A DNA stretch of 64,000 nt from Gammaproteobacteria bacterium (GTDB lineage Bacteria; Pseudomonadota; Gammaproteobacteria; HK1). The position numbers and the translations under genes are program-made. The stretch is taken from the NCBI GenBank assembly GCA_021773645.1, contig JAJFJU010000026.1, positions 186,001 through 250,000 on the forward strand. Direction: 5' to 3'. The notes under the pieces are model-generated. The model did no database searches. It saw only the letters and a program-made list of their open reading frames with translations, and was not told the DNA's origin. Shown one piece after another: positions 32,461-42,550 of this stretch; the stretch's first letter is position 1, and every line of letters starts with the position of its first letter.

Positions 32461-34029
32461 TTGCCTTCCTCCTTCGAAAAGCGACTTTCCCAGCTGGCCA
32501 ACAGCCATGCTGGCAAGTTGCTGGCAAGCGGCAACATCGGCCTAGAAAAGGAGAGCCTGCGCCAGCAGCCGGACGGGCATATTGCCCAGACCTTGCATCC
32601 AAAGGCCCTCGGCTCGGCGCTGACCCACCCCTACATCACCACCGACTACTCCGAGGCGCTGCTGGAGTTCATCACCCCGCCGCTAGGCGGCGTGCGTGCG
32701 AGCCTGGATTTCCTGGACGATCTGCACCGCTTCACCTATTCCCGCCTCGAAGACGAACTCATCTGGGCCACCAGCATGCCCTGCATCGTCGAGGGCGAGC
32801 ACAAGATCCCCATTGCCCATTACGGCAACTCCCCGGAAGGCATGATGAAACACATCTACCGGCGCGGGCTGGGTTATCGCTATGGCCATGCCATGCAGGT
32901 CATCGCAGGGGTTCACTTCAACTATTCCTTTGCCGATGACTTCTGGACGGAACTGCAGGACTTACGGCAAAACCGCTCCGCTCCACAGGACTTCATTGCA
33001 GACAACTACTTCCGCCTGCTGCGCAACCTGCATCGCTACGGCTGGCTGCTCTACTATCTGTTTGGCGCCTCACCGGCGGTATGCAAGTCCTTCTTTGGCA
33101 GCTATCGCCCCAAGCTCTCCGAATACAACGAAAACACTTGGTACGAACCCTTCGCCACCACCCTCAGGATGAGCGACGTGGGCTATACCAACCGCAATAT
33201 CCCGGGCATGGAAGTCTCTTACGACAACCTCGAGGCTTACGTCTCCACTCTCACCCGCGCCACCCAAACCCCGCATCCGGAATACCAGCGCATTGGTATC
33301 TGCGTGGACGGTAAATACCGCCAGTTAAACGCCAACATTCTGCAGATAGAAAATGAGTACTACAGCGCCATGCGCGCCAAACAACTGCCGGAAGCCGGTG
33401 AAAAACCCAGCGATGCATTGCGGCGCCGGGGCGTCGCCTATGTAGAATTGCGCTCTCTGGATGTAAATCCCTTTGAACCAGTAGGCGTTGGCGAGGACCA
33501 GGCCCGCTTCCTGGTAGCCTTTATGGGCTTCTGCCTGCTGCAGGACAGTCCGCCTTTACGAAGCGAAGAACAAAGCGCCATCCGCTTCAACCTCTCCCAA
33601 ACCGCTATCCGCGGCCGTGATCCGGCGCTGCGTCTGAATCATGGTGACAAGCAACACAGCGTGCAGCGCTGGGGCGAGGAAATCTGCGAGAGCATGGCCG
33701 GCATCTGCACTCTGCTGGATGAAGGCAAAGAGGCCTCTCTATACAGCCGCGCACTGGCCGTTCAGCGAGAAGCCCTGCACGACCCTGACCGCACACCATC
33801 GGCCAGAACCCTCGCCGCCATGGATGCAGGTGAAGGTTCATTTTTCCACTTTGCCCGTGGTAAGGCGGAGGAATACCGAAGCTACTTTCATGCCCGTCCG
33901 CTAAGCTCGGAGCGCGAAACCGGACTCGTGAAACTGGCTGAAGATTCAGTACATCAACAGCAAGAAATGGAGGCCCGCCCGGCACCGGATTTCAAAGAAT
34001 ACCTCGCCAATTATTTCGGTCAGTCCTGA
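32461..34029 (+). CDS. gshA: Glutamate-cysteine ligase
   Basis: First enzyme of glutathione synthesis, joining glutamate and cysteine. It belongs to the gammaproteobacterial GshA family 1: GNIGLEKESLRQQPDG, the metal/substrate region TTDYSEALLEFITPP and AGVHFNYSF are visible. Length is 522 residues. The only suitable start is TTG 32461, nine bases after gatB, so co-transcription with gatCAB is likely. A terminator hairpin lies 120 bases after its end. Confidence 0.94.
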   Translation: MPSSFEKRLSQLANSHAGKLLASGNIGLEKESLRQQPDGHIAQTLHPKALGSALTHPYITTDYSEALLEFITPPLGGVRASLDFLDDLHRFTYSRLEDELIWATSMPCIVEGEHKIPIAHYGNSPEGMMKHIYRRGLGYRYGHAMQVIAGVHFNYSFADDFWTELQDLRQNRSAPQDFIADNYFRLLRNLHRYGWLLYYLFGASPAVCKSFFGSYRPKLSEYNENTWYEPFATTLRMSDVGYTNRNIPGMEVSYDNLEAYVSTLTRATQTPHPEYQRIGICVDGKYRQLNANILQIENEYYSAMRAKQLPEAGEKPSDALRRRGVAYVELRSLDVNPFEPVGVGEDQARFLVAFMGFCLLQDSPPLRSEEQSAIRFNLSQTAIRGRDPALRLNHGDKQHSVQRWGEEICESMAGICTLLDEGKEASLYSRALAVQREALHDPDRTPSARTLAAMDAGEGSFFHFARGKAEEYRSYFHARPLSSERETGLVKLAEDSVHQQQEMEARPAPDFKEYLANYFGQS

Positions 34030-34148
34030 CACCGGACCGTCGTTGGCTTGCCACATACGACGGGAACACACGTGGTCGACAATAATATTAATTCCCGAGA
34101 CGTTATAGGCTTATAGCGAAGCACTTCGAATCCACCCTTTCGACTAAC

Positions 34149-34190
34149 AAAAAAGCCTCGTCAGGGAGTCCATCCCCTGCGAGGCCTTAT
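34149..34190. terminator. Terminator between gshA and PEP-CTERM protease
   Basis: Stem GCCTCG-T-CAGGG (34155-34166) pairs with CCCTG-CGAGGC (34175-34185), with one bulged T. Reading leftward it is followed by six T (A-run at 34149-34154), a classic rho-independent terminator for the protease gene. Rightward, for gshA, the trailing run is weaker (CTTATTA). It is likely used in both directions. Confidence 0.8.
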
Positions 34191-34212
34191 TACATAAATA
34201 CCGAAAAAGACG

Positions 34213-35217
34213 CTAAACCATCCGGCGCCTACGAAAGCCAAGCCCGGCTAATCCTAGTGCCAGGAGCCCGATAGTGGAGGGTTCGGGAACAACAAGGATT
34301 TGGGAAGTTACTCCAGCCGTAAGGGTTAAGGGACGCCCACCTCCGTTTCCACCTTTACCACCACCCTTACCACCGCCACCGCCACCTGCAGATGGATTGA
34401 TGAAACTCATAATCCAATCAATAAATGAAGAGACCCGTGTATGCCCTGAAGCATCCCCATAGTTTGAGTCAGGGGTGCCGTCAAGAATACCCCAGCCAAA
34501 GGAGTGCACACCTGCCAGCATCGTCTCACCCTGCACATCGATAAACAGCCCACCACCACTGTCTCCCGGTGCTATCAGATATTCCAGGTCCAGCGGGGAA
34601 GTGGAACCCCACGAGCTATCTGATGGACCGTTTGGATTATCAAAGTCAGAAAGGAGTACCCGGTTACCCTTGCCCGGAGTTTGCAACAGCGTATCAATGA
34701 CATTTTGTCCCGCGCGCTTTTGCCCATCAAAGGTCGTCCAGCCACTCAGCCCTGTTCCAGTCGTCCCAAAACCAACCGCAGAACCGACACGCGAAAGCTC
34801 ATCTGTGCCCGCATAGAGCGAGGCCGGATCGATACCTGTTGCCGCGACAATATCTGTCTCAAACTGGACCAGACCAATGTCATAACCCTTACCCAGATTA
34901 CCGTCCCATTTTGAATGGGCAACCCAGTTGCTCGCCGCAAAACTTGCACCCCCGAATGTCAGGGTGAGGTCCGTAGCGCTGTCTACCACATGGGCAGCTG
35001 TCAACGCCCAGTTAGGGGCAATCAGGGTTCCCGATGCATAAAATCCAGAACCAGTCGTCGCACCGACGACCTGACCAACGCTCGCATACTGGGGCAATGC
35101 CCCCAAACCCACATAATCCAAGTCACTTCGATCCGCCCGTATGACGCCGGCAAAGGCCGTGGAACAAGTCAGCCCAAATATTCCAATCAGACCAATCTCA
35201 AGGTACTTCGACCACAT
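34213..35217 (-). CDS. Trypsin-like serine protease with PEP-CTERM anchor
   Basis: Secreted S1-family protease, 334 residues. It has a signal peptide (cleavage near Ala23), His76 in LTAAHVVDS, Asp113 in YDIGLVQF and Ser220 in PGDSGGGLF, so the triad is complete. A Gly/Lys-rich linker (about 278-294) leads to the PEP-CTERM sorting signal: VPEPST at 310-315, a hydrophobic helix, then RRRR at 329-332. Such tails are processed by an exosortase (EpsH family), which must be encoded elsewhere. The gene stands alone between a terminator and a sigma-54-like promoter. The target substrate is unknown. Confidence 0.9.
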   Translation of the reverse strand: MWSKYLEIGLIGIFGLTCSTAFAGVIRADRSDLDYVGLGALPQYASVGQVVGATTGSGFYASGTLIAPNWALTAAHVVDSATDLTLTFGGASFAASNWVAHSKWDGNLGKGYDIGLVQFETDIVAATGIDPASLYAGTDELSRVGSAVGFGTTGTGLSGWTTFDGQKRAGQNVIDTLLQTPGKGNRVLLSDFDNPNGPSDSSWGSTSPLDLEYLIAPGDSGGGLFIDVQGETMLAGVHSFGWGILDGTPDSNYGDASGHTRVSSFIDWIMSFINPSAGGGGGGKGGGKGGNGGGRPLTLTAGVTSQILVVPEPSTIGLLALGLAGLGFRRRRMV

Positions 35218-35251
35218 AATCTGCTCCAGTGATTTAAATATTGATAGCTAA

Positions 35252-35267
35252 TGCAAATATCATTCCA
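35252..35267 (-). promoter_or_regulatory. Sigma-54-type -24/-12 promoter of the PEP-CTERM protease
   Basis: On the minus strand TGGAATG-ATAT-TTGCA reads with GG and GC separated by exactly ten bases, the invariant sigma-54 spacing; consensus is TGGCACG-N4-TTGCA. It predicts a transcript starting about 24 bases before the ATG at 35217, leaving room for the GGAG ribosome site. PEP-CTERM genes are known to be controlled by RpoN with PrsK/PrsR in other bacteria. The match is by eye. Confidence 0.55.
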
Positions 35268-35671
35268 CCTCATTTAACACTTTATAAAACATGCTGTTAC
35301 GTAAATAAGGATTGAAAGCGTCGGAATTACAGAATCAGAAGAGTAAAAATTTATGACAAATTTCCCGGGTACAACATGGGATTATTGGCGGCCACTCTAA
35401 CAAAATGATCGGGGCCACATAACAACCACCTATTAATCATCGCCTTACATACTTTCAGCCCACACGCCGGCAGTGTAAGTAATCCTGACAATATGGCCAA
35501 AAATTCCAAGCACACAATGCTTAAGTAGGAATGTTGGTAAGGCCTGAACACTGAGACCGTGGACCGTAACTTGTCCAGTGGCCACCTAAGCGAGAAAAGG
35601 AGGCAGAGGAATTTTATTTTAACCACTCATCCCTACATGCCTACCTATCCTGTTGTGCCATCCGACCCTTC
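35268..35671. other. Gap without recognised gene
   Basis: About 400 bases between the protease promoter and cysK. Stops are frequent. One 91-codon leftward frame (35351-35626) has no recognisable features beyond a hydrophobic stretch and no clear support as a gene. A short CGACCC/GGGTCG inverted repeat (35663-35682) overlaps the cysK stop but lacks a T-run. I see nothing else in this stretch. Confidence 0.5.
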
Positions 35672-36640
35672 TTATTGGGTCGTATCGCTCTCCGAGAATT
35701 TTCCGGCAAATAGCGCTGAAGAAAGATAACGCTCCCCGGAGTCGGGCAGGATGACGACAACGGTCTTGTCCTTGAACTCATTGCTGCTGGCCAAGCGATC
35801 AGCTACGCACATGGCTGCACCACTGGAAATACCCGCAAGAACACCTTCTTTTTGCATCAGTTTATGGGCCCATTCGATAGCGTCTTCGTTGCTGACCTGT
35901 TCCACTCGATCAACCATATTCAGATCCAGATTTTCCGGTAGAAAGCCGGCGCCGATGCCCTGGATTTTGTGTGGCCCGTGGGTGGGCTCCTCCCCCTTCA
36001 GGCCCGCCGCAATCACGGTGGAGGAAGTGGGCTCGATGGCGACCGAGGTGATGGCCTTGCCGCGAGTGTTCTTGATGTAGCGTGAAATGCCAGTAATGGT
36101 GCCGCCGGTGCCGACGCCGCTGACCAGCACGTCGATCTCTCCATCCGTGTCGTCCCAGATCTCCGGCCCCGTAGTCTGTTCATGAATGCCGGGATTGGCG
36201 GGATTATCGAACTGCCCAGGCATAAAATATTTTTTCGGATCTTCTGTCACAATTTCCTTGGCTTTGGCGATGGCTCCGGGCATGCCCTTCGCACCCGTAG
36301 TTAAAACCACATTCGCCCCCAGCGCCTTCATCAGTTGGCGGCGCTCTATGCTCATGGTGTCCGGCATGGTGAGAGTGATGGCATAGCCGCGGGAGGCGGC
36401 CACGAAGCACAGCGCGATACCGGTGTTTCCGCTGGTGGGCTCGATAATCTCCATGCCAGATTTAAGCGAGCCGTCTTTCTCTGCCGCCCAGATCATGTTG
36501 GCACCGATACGGCATTTCACGGAGTTTGCCGGGTTGCGGCTTTCCAGCTTGGCGTACACCTTGCCTTGGGTAATGTTGTTTATTCTGACCAGCGGTGTGC
36601 CACCAATAGACTGGCTATTATCGTCGTATACGTGAGACAT
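35672..36640 (-). CDS. cysK: Cysteine synthase A
   Basis: PLP fold-type II O-acetylserine sulfhydrylase that makes cysteine from O-acetylserine and sulfide. PLP Lys42 lies in NSVKCRIG, the substrate loop is [11 protein letters not shown], and the phosphate-binding GTGGTITG follows. I chose ATG 36640 (322 residues), where family homology begins; the upstream open frame to 36853 is not similar to anything known. It supplies cysteine to gshA among others but is a separate leftward unit. Confidence 0.94.
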   Translation of the reverse strand: MSHVYDDNSQSIGGTPLVRINNITQGKVYAKLESRNPANSVKCRIGANMIWAAEKDGSLKSGMEIIEPTSGNTGIALCFVAASRGYAITLTMPDTMSIERRQLMKALGANVVLTTGAKGMPGAIAKAKEIVTEDPKKYFMPGQFDNPANPGIHEQTTGPEIWDDTDGEIDVLVSGVGTGGTITGISRYIKNTRGKAITSVAIEPTSSTVIAAGLKGEEPTHGPHKIQGIGAGFLPENLDLNMVDRVEQVSNEDAIEWAHKLMQKEGVLAGISSGAAMCVADRLASSNEFKDKTVVVILPDSGERYLSSALFAGKFSESDTTQ

Positions 36641-36759
36641 ATTCGATTCCTTATGTGCTTTCCCAAATCCAATGCGCAAGCAGGGCTCCCAAGAATCACT
36701 GACCAGCAAGCCTGCCAAGAGTGTACCCAACCAAGCCCACAGACACAGCCGGCCCGTAT

Positions 36760-37620
36760 TTAGCCCCGACGCCCTCCACTGATGCGCTCGTGCCCGGCCA
36801 GATCTCTCCAGGTACACAGCTCGAGGTAGCCGTGAGTGCCCAGCAGATCCCATACCGCCGCTCCCTGGCTGGTACCGTGCTCTAGTAACAGCCAGCCGCC
36901 GGAGCGCAATACGGTAAAGGCTTCAGGAATCACCCGGCGCAGATCGTCCAGTCCCTCGGGGCCAGAGGCGAGCGCTCCGTGAGGCTCGAAGCGCAGATCC
37001 CCATCAGCAAGACACGGGTCCGCATCGGCTATGTAGGGTGGATTGGATAGCACCATATCCAGACTCGCGGCGGGGAGCCCTGTCAGCCAGTTGGCGCGGA
37101 TAAAATCCACGTTGTGGATCTGCAGACGACGGGCATTGTGCTGCGCCAGCACCAAGGCCTCAGCTGAAATATCAGTGGCCAACACCCGGCAGGCCGGACG
37201 TTCCTTCGCCACTGCCAGGGCCACTGCACCGGTGCCGGTGCCGAGATCGGCCAACTTCCAGCTTGCTTCGGCCGGTATCCGTTCCAGCGCACACTCTACT
37301 AGCAGCTCCGTCTCCGGACGTGGCACCAGAGTGTCCTCTGATACCTCCAGTTCCAGTGACCAGAATTCCCGACGACCGGTGAAATGAGCCACCGGCTCAC
37401 CACAAGCACGACGGTCTATACACTCCTCATAAGCCCCCAGCTCTCCCTCGGTGAGTACCCGCTCAGGCCAGGCGTAGAGATAGCTCCGCGACTTGCTGAG
37501 GATATGGCAGAGCAGGAGTTCCGCATCCAAACGGGGGCTCGGAGAACTGGATTTGAGAAGGTTGATTGCGGCCTGCAACTGTAGGCTCAGCTTAACTTCG
37601 GTTTTCACTTTTTCCATCAT
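36760..37620 (-). CDS. prmC: Release factor glutamine methyltransferase PrmC
   Basis: SAM-dependent enzyme that N5-methylates the Gln of the GGQ motif in release factors RF1 and RF2. An N-terminal helical domain binds the release factor. The Rossmann SAM motif is [12 protein letters not shown], and the catalytic NPPY is in [12 protein letters not shown] 37620 was chosen; a TTG at 37647 is an alternative. It directly follows prfA, its substrate gene. Confidence 0.92.
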   Translation of the reverse strand: MMEKVKTEVKLSLQLQAAINLLKSSSPSPRLDAELLLCHILSKSRSYLYAWPERVLTEGELGAYEECIDRRACGEPVAHFTGRREFWSLELEVSEDTLVPRPETELLVECALERIPAEASWKLADLGTGTGAVALAVAKERPACRVLATDISAEALVLAQHNARRLQIHNVDFIRANWLTGLPAASLDMVLSNPPYIADADPCLADGDLRFEPHGALASGPEGLDDLRRVIPEAFTVLRSGGWLLLEHGTSQGAAVWDLLGTHGYLELCTWRDLAGHERISGGRRG

Positions 37621-37650
37621 TCCAGCCACCCGAGATGAAGACGGCAAAGT

Positions 37651-38736
37651 TTAAGAATCGCCCAGCGCAGCCAGCTGGTCCGCCTGATATTCGCTCACCA
37701 TGGGGTTGATGATGTGGTCCAGTTCGCCGGTAAGGACAGCGTCGAGTTTGTAGAGGGTGAGGTTAATGCGGTGCTCGGTGACCCGACCCTGGGGAAAGTT
37801 ATAGGTGCGGATGCGCCCGGAACGATCGCCACTGCCCACCAGTTCGCGACGGGTATCGGCACGTTCTGCCGCCTGCTTTTCCTGCTGGGCGGACAAGATA
37901 CGTGCCCGCAATAGTGACATGGCGCGGGCGCGATTCTTGTGCTGGGAGCGCTCGTCCTGGCATTCCACCACCGTGTTGGTGGGCAAATGGGTGATACGAA
38001 TGGCTGAATCGGTCTTGTTAACGTGTTGCCCGCCGGCGCCAGAGGCGCGAAAGGTGTCCACCCGCAAGTCCGCGGGGTTGATGTCCACATCGGCAATCTC
38101 TTCCAGCTCTGGCATTACTGCCACAGTGCAGGCGGAGGTATGAATTCGCCCTTGGGACTCGGTTTCTGGCACCCGCTGAACGCGGTGCCCACCAGACTCA
38201 AATTTCAGTCGCGAGTAGGCACCCTTGCCCGCTACCCGCATGATGATTTCTTTGTAGCCGCCATGCTCACCCTCATTCTGGCTCATCACCTCCACCTTCC
38301 AGCGTCGTGACTCTGCATAGCGCATGTACATACGCGCGAGATCGCCGGCAAATAACGCGGCTTCATCACCACCCGTACCGGCGCGCACCTCGAGAAAGAC
38401 ATTGCCCTCATCGGCAGGATCCTTGGGGATCAGGAGTTGCTGCAGGCGGAGCTCCAAAGACTCACGCTCTGACTTAGCCTCGGTCAATTCTTCCTGTGCC
38501 AGTTCGGCGATTTCTTTATCGCTATCGCGCGCTAATTCAGTGGTTGACTCAATGGTCTCCAACACCTCCTGATAGCTGCGATGGGCCTCCACCACCGGAG
38601 TGATCTCGGCATATTCCTTGGACAATTCACGAAACTGATTCTGATCACCAAGCACCTCGGGACTACCCAATAAGGCGCTGAGCTCCTCCAGACGCTCATC
38701 CAGATTGGCCAGTTTGGCGAGTACCGATGCCTTCAT
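37651..38736 (-). CDS. prfA: Peptide chain release factor 1
   Basis: Recognises UAA and UAG stop codons. The peptidyl-hydrolysis motif GGQ lies in [15 protein letters not shown] (about residue 235), and the RF1 anticodon-like tripeptide PxT is expected near the REETES-equivalent region (VPETES). Length is 361 residues. Its start overlaps the hemA stop by four bases: the hemA-prfA-prmC order is conserved in gammaproteobacteria. Confidence 0.96.
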   Translation of the reverse strand: MKASVLAKLANLDERLEELSALLGSPEVLGDQNQFRELSKEYAEITPVVEAHRSYQEVLETIESTTELARDSDKEIAELAQEELTEAKSERESLELRLQQLLIPKDPADEGNVFLEVRAGTGGDEAALFAGDLARMYMRYAESRRWKVEVMSQNEGEHGGYKEIIMRVAGKGAYSRLKFESGGHRVQRVPETESQGRIHTSACTVAVMPELEEIADVDINPADLRVDTFRASGAGGQHVNKTDSAIRITHLPTNTVVECQDERSQHKNRARAMSLLRARILSAQQEKQAAERADTRRELVGSGDRSGRIRTYNFPQGRVTEHRINLTLYKLDAVLTGELDHIINPMVSEYQADQLAALGDS

Positions 38737-39989
38737 TCCTGTTCTTCTCCATTGTTATTCGAGGTTTCCAGATTCGCTGATCCAAGATCTGCCGCCCCGC
38801 CTTCGCGCAACCAGGTGGTCGGGGTATGAATCAGGCGATTGGTTAAGGTCTCGGCGAGATAATCCAGCACTGTTTCTGCCGCCTCACCCCGAGCCAAGCG
38901 GCGTTGGGCGCGGGCCAACACCTCGTCTCGAGCCTGCACCGCGGCATCGCGATAACAGCGAATGCTTTCACCCGCATCCAAATTTTCCAGCAAGGCCATG
39001 AGATGCCCGGTCTGAACTTCAACAATTTCCTCAGCCTTGCGCGCGGCAGCCTTGCGCGAACGCAAATTCTCGTCGATAACCTCCTTGAGGTCATCGACAG
39101 TGTAGAGGTACACATCCTCCAGGCTATCTATGCGTGGGTCGATGTTACGCGGCACCGCGATATCCACCATAAAAACCGGTCGGTGCTTGCGCGTGCCAAC
39201 CGCGGCCTGGGCGTCCTCAAAATGCAGTAAGGGCACCTGACTGTGGGTCGAGGCAATGACGATATCCGCCTCCGCCAGATGCCCCGGAATCTCATCCAGG
39301 GCAATGGCATAGCCATCAAATTCTGCCGCCAACTCATGCGCGTGTTCAAGAGTACGATTGGCGATAATTAAACGTCCCAGCCCTACTTTGCGCAGGTGGC
39401 GCGCAGCCAGTTCGATGGTTTCCCCAGCGCCGATCAATAGTGCGCTATGGGCCTTTAAATCCCCAAAAATCTGCCGCGCCAAGGTCACCGCCGCAAAGGC
39501 CACGGATACCGGGCTATTACCGATGGCCGTATCCGTACGAATCTGCTTGGCAATAGAGAAACTGTGCTGAAACAGTTTTCCCAGCTCACGACCGACGGAG
39601 CCAGCAGCGTGGGCCTGCCGATAAGCGGCCTTTACCTGGCCAAGGATCTGGGGTTCACCGAGAATCATGGAATCCAGACCGCTGGCCACACGTATAAGGT
39701 GGGCCGCTGCCTCCCGCTCACTGTAGCGATACAAATAAGGATTCAGTTCAGTGGCATCGAGCCCATGATAATTGCGAAACCACTCCAGCGCTGATTCGCC
39801 ATTGCCGGCGGAAAGGCTGCAAATAAGATCGGTGCGATTACAGGTGGAAACAACAACTGCCTCACTGATCTCATCGTGCGCCACCAACTGCTGCAGTGCC
39901 TCGGCCACTTTCTCCGGGACAAAACTCACCCGTTCGCGCACAGCCAAAGGTGCGGTATGGTGATTGATTCCAAAGGCGAAAAGCGACAT
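38733..39989 (-). CDS. hemA: Glutamyl-tRNA reductase
   Basis: First committed enzyme of C5-pathway tetrapyrrole synthesis, reducing Glu-tRNA(Glu) to glutamate-1-semialdehyde with NADPH. Catalytic Cys50 lies in [11 protein letters not shown]. The NADPH domain begins at [14 protein letters not shown], and a C-terminal dimerisation domain follows. Length is 418 residues. It is first of hemA-prfA-prmC, so heme synthesis and translation termination share a transcript, and it diverges from the TPR lipoprotein gene. Confidence 0.95.
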   Translation of the reverse strand: MSLFAFGINHHTAPLAVRERVSFVPEKVAEALQQLVAHDEISEAVVVSTCNRTDLICSLSAGNGESALEWFRNYHGLDATELNPYLYRYSEREAAAHLIRVASGLDSMILGEPQILGQVKAAYRQAHAAGSVGRELGKLFQHSFSIAKQIRTDTAIGNSPVSVAFAAVTLARQIFGDLKAHSALLIGAGETIELAARHLRKVGLGRLIIANRTLEHAHELAAEFDGYAIALDEIPGHLAEADIVIASTHSQVPLLHFEDAQAAVGTRKHRPVFMVDIAVPRNIDPRIDSLEDVYLYTVDDLKEVIDENLRSRKAAARKAEEIVEVQTGHLMALLENLDAGESIRCYRDAAVQARDEVLARAQRRLARGEAAETVLDYLAETLTNRLIHTPTTWLREGGAADLGSANLETSNNNGEEQE

Positions 39990-40036
39990 ATAAACTCAGG
40001 GGGTGCGGTGCGTCCTGGTAGCAGGAAATCCCTTCT

Positions 40037-40080
40037 ATATTAGGGGTAAAATGCGGGATGTCTGCATATGGACATCCTGC
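40037..40080 (-). promoter_or_regulatory. Candidate hemA promoter with overlapping palindrome
   Basis: Minus strand: -35 CAGACA (40059-40064), 16-base spacer, -10 TAATAT (40037-40042), 48 bases before the hemA start. The -35 lies inside an inverted repeat, GCGGGATGTC (40053-40062) and GACATCCTGC (40071-40080), 9 of 10 matched, with loop TGCATATG. This looks like an operator, but the regulator is unknown. Confidence 0.45.
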
Positions 40081-40193
40081 TTAACATTGAGTGCCACAAA
40101 AAACTTGCGGCAACATTTGCCACACACGATGGTCCTAATTCCGGTGCCGTAGCGCCGCAGTATATTAAAACTGGTTAAAATTTTATCGAGAAT

Positions 40194-41933
40194 ATGCACT
40201 CTGCTTCATTAAAAAAATTCCTTATGCCCTCGATCCCACGGTCCTGCTTGCCGGCCTTGGCCCTTGCCTTGGCGCTGCTTAGTGGCTGTAGTGGCGTACA
40301 AACTCAGTCAGTTGCCGGCGCCACCCCTGGCGCTGCAGCACCCGCCAGCAGCAAAATTTCCGCCGCAGTGCTCTACAAACTGCTCACTGCGGAGATCGCA
40401 CGCAAGCGCAATCGTCTTGATCTTGCGGTTAGCCTCTATCTGCAAGCGGCCGAGGAAAGTCGTGATGTGGCGGTTGCCGAGCGGGCGACTCGCATGGCGG
40501 TCTTTGCTCGCGATGAAGCACGCAGCCTGACAGCATCCATCTTGTGGATCCAACTCGCGCCGCGCAATCTGGCGGCCAGGCAAGTCCACGCGGCACTGCT
40601 GATTCGCGCACACCGCAATGACGAGGCCGCCCGCGCCCTTAGCGCCCTCATTGACGAGGCGAGCAATAATCAGCGCAACGGCTTTAAGCTGGTCACCACC
40701 ATCCTCAGCCGACAGAAGGACAAAAAGCTCGCCTTCACGATTATGCAGGCCTTGGTAAAGGAGCGGCCCAGTGACTTACAGGCCATCTACACCCTTGCCC
40801 AACTCGCAGTACAAGTGGGAAATCTCGAACAGGCTAAAACACTCTTGCAGCGAGTGTTGGAACTTGAGCCCGAACATCCTCAGGCACCATTATTCCTCGC
40901 TCGCATTTTGCAAAGTGAAGGCAACACCAGTGCCGCCATCACCTTGCTCTCCGATGCGCTAAAAAATAACCCCAGCAAGAAGACCCGCTTCATCTACGCA
41001 CGTCTGCTGGTGGACGCCAAGCAATATGAGATGGCGCGAAAAGAGTTTGAGCATCTGGTAAAGGAGATGCCAGAAAGCGCCGATGCGCACTTCGCCCTTG
41101 GGCTACTGCTGCTACAAACCGGGCGCCTGGAAGACGCGCGCGCACCCTTTGAGCAGTTGATCACCATGGGCAAGCGGCTGCATGTTGCCCATTATTATCT
41201 CGGCCAAATCGACGAGTCAGGAAAACGCCTGGAGGCCGCCATCAAGGCCTATGGCAAGGTCAATGGCGGTGAACATTTCCTCAATGCCCAGATACGCATT
41301 GCAATACTGCTGGCCAATCAGGGCAAGTTTGAGCAAGCCCGTCATCATCTCCATGGGCTGGAGCGTAAAACCCCGGCTCAGGCCGTGCGCATCCAGCGAG
41401 TCGAGGCGGAAATTCTGGCTAGGGCCGGAAAGCTGGAGGCGGCACTTAAGGTCTACGATGCGGCCCTGCTTGAGCGTCCAGATAACGATGAGCTGCTGTA
41501 CGCTCGCGCCATGCTCGCGGTGCGCCTCGATCGCATCGATATCGTAGAACGCGACCTGCGAAATATTCTTTCCCGCAATCCCGACAACGCCGACGCCCTT
41601 AATGCCTTGGGGTTTTCCCTTGCCGACCAAACCCAACGTTATCCCGAGGCCATGGCGCTGATTCAGCAGGCCCTAGTGCTTAAACCCGATGATCACTATG
41701 TCATCGATAGCATGGGCTGGGTGCTCTATCGCCTGGGCCGCTACCCGGAAGCACTGCAATTCCTGCGTCGCGCCTTTGCGGTCAAAGGTGACCCGGAAAT
41801 TGCCGTCCACCTTGGCGAAGTGCTCTGGAGCATGGGCAATAAGGATGACGCCAAAGCGATATGGAAAGGTGCTCTCGACAAGGTACCGACCGATCAGCGC
41901 TTACTTGAGCTGATTAAACGTCCCAATAAATGA
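40194..41933 (+). CDS. TPR-repeat lipoprotein
   Basis: A 579-residue protein with a lipoprotein signal ending LLSGC (Cys32) and many tetratricopeptide-like helical pairs through about 60-570, for example the segments NLEQAKTLLQRVLELEPEHP and RYPEAMALIQQALVLKPDD. It stands directly before lolB (four-base overlap) and ispE, where a TPR protein is conserved in many gammaproteobacteria. A scaffolding role at the outer membrane is inferred; the partner is unknown. An alternative start lies at ATG 40224. Confidence 0.85.
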   Translation: MHSASLKKFLMPSIPRSCLPALALALALLSGCSGVQTQSVAGATPGAAAPASSKISAAVLYKLLTAEIARKRNRLDLAVSLYLQAAEESRDVAVAERATRMAVFARDEARSLTASILWIQLAPRNLAARQVHAALLIRAHRNDEAARALSALIDEASNNQRNGFKLVTTILSRQKDKKLAFTIMQALVKERPSDLQAIYTLAQLAVQVGNLEQAKTLLQRVLELEPEHPQAPLFLARILQSEGNTSAAITLLSDALKNNPSKKTRFIYARLLVDAKQYEMARKEFEHLVKEMPESADAHFALGLLLLQTGRLEDARAPFEQLITMGKRLHVAHYYLGQIDESGKRLEAAIKAYGKVNGGEHFLNAQIRIAILLANQGKFEQARHHLHGLERKTPAQAVRIQRVEAEILARAGKLEAALKVYDAALLERPDNDELLYARAMLAVRLDRIDIVERDLRNILSRNPDNADALNALGFSLADQTQRYPEAMALIQQALVLKPDDHYVIDSMGWVLYRLGRYPEALQFLRRAFAVKGDPEIAVHLGEVLWSMGNKDDAKAIWKGALDKVPTDQRLLELIKRPNK

Positions 41934-42550
41934 GGATTTACCTCCGTGCTAGCAGGCTGTTGGTCAGCCTGAGCGGCCTAATCGTGGTGGGCCTGTTGTC
42001 TGCCTGTACGACCCTGCCGCAACAAAACACCCAAGCCTGGCAAACACGCCTGCAAGCAATTAAGAACTTGCCACACTGGACCGCCACGGGACGACTCGCA
42101 CTGCTTGCTGAAGACGAGGCCTGGAATGCTCATCTGCTGTGGCAGCAGCAGGATGGGTATTACCGCATCCGCCTTAGCGCCCCCATGGGGCAAGGTTCGC
42201 TGGAGCTGCTGGGCAACCCCACCGGGGTGATGTTAAAGCGTGCTGGCCAGCCCCCGGTGCAGGCGCAAAATGCCGAGGCGCTGCTACACCAGCAGACTGG
42301 CTGGCACCTGCCGTTGACGGGCTTACGCTATTGGCTACTGGGGAGCGCCGCGCCAGAAGACGAGGTGAGTGAACTCAAGCTTAATGCCACAGGACAACCG
42401 AGCAGCCTCTCCCAGCATGGCTGGCAGATTGATTATCGCAGCTACACTCAAGTGGCAGAGCAACTCTATCTGCCACGCAAACTGTTTCTGCACAACGGCT
42501 CACTCTCCGCTCGTATCCTCATTCACCAATGGGAGCTAAACCCCGAGTGA
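41930..42550 (+). CDS. lolB: Outer membrane lipoprotein receptor LolB
   Basis: Takes lipoproteins from the periplasmic carrier LolA and inserts them into the outer membrane. The lipobox LLSAC places Cys at 26. The body is the LolA/LolB half-barrel with the conserved WTATGRLAL and GQGSLELLG stretches. Length is 206 residues. It overlaps the TPR gene by four bases upstream and ispE by four downstream, so all three are coupled. Confidence 0.93.
   Translation: MRIYLRASRLLVSLSGLIVVGLLSACTTLPQQNTQAWQTRLQAIKNLPHWTATGRLALLAEDEAWNAHLLWQQQDGYYRIRLSAPMGQGSLELLGNPTGVMLKRAGQPPVQAQNAEALLHQQTGWHLPLTGLRYWLLGSAAPEDEVSELKLNATGQPSSLSQHGWQIDYRSYTQVAEQLYLPRKLFLHNGSLSARILIHQWELNPE

Noticed and set aside
34274-34462. 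Proline-rich frame opposite the protease gene
   Set aside because: It is the complement of the glycine-rich linker codons of the PEP-CTERM protease, a clear shadow.
35351-35626. Leftward 91-codon frame in the protease/cysK gap
   Set aside because: No ribosome site, no recognisable domain, biased composition typical of noncoding sequence, and no coupling to a neighbour.
36641-36853. N-terminal extension of cysK
   Set aside because: Cysteine synthases begin at the chosen ATG; the extra 71 codons show no similarity and overlap the intergenic region.
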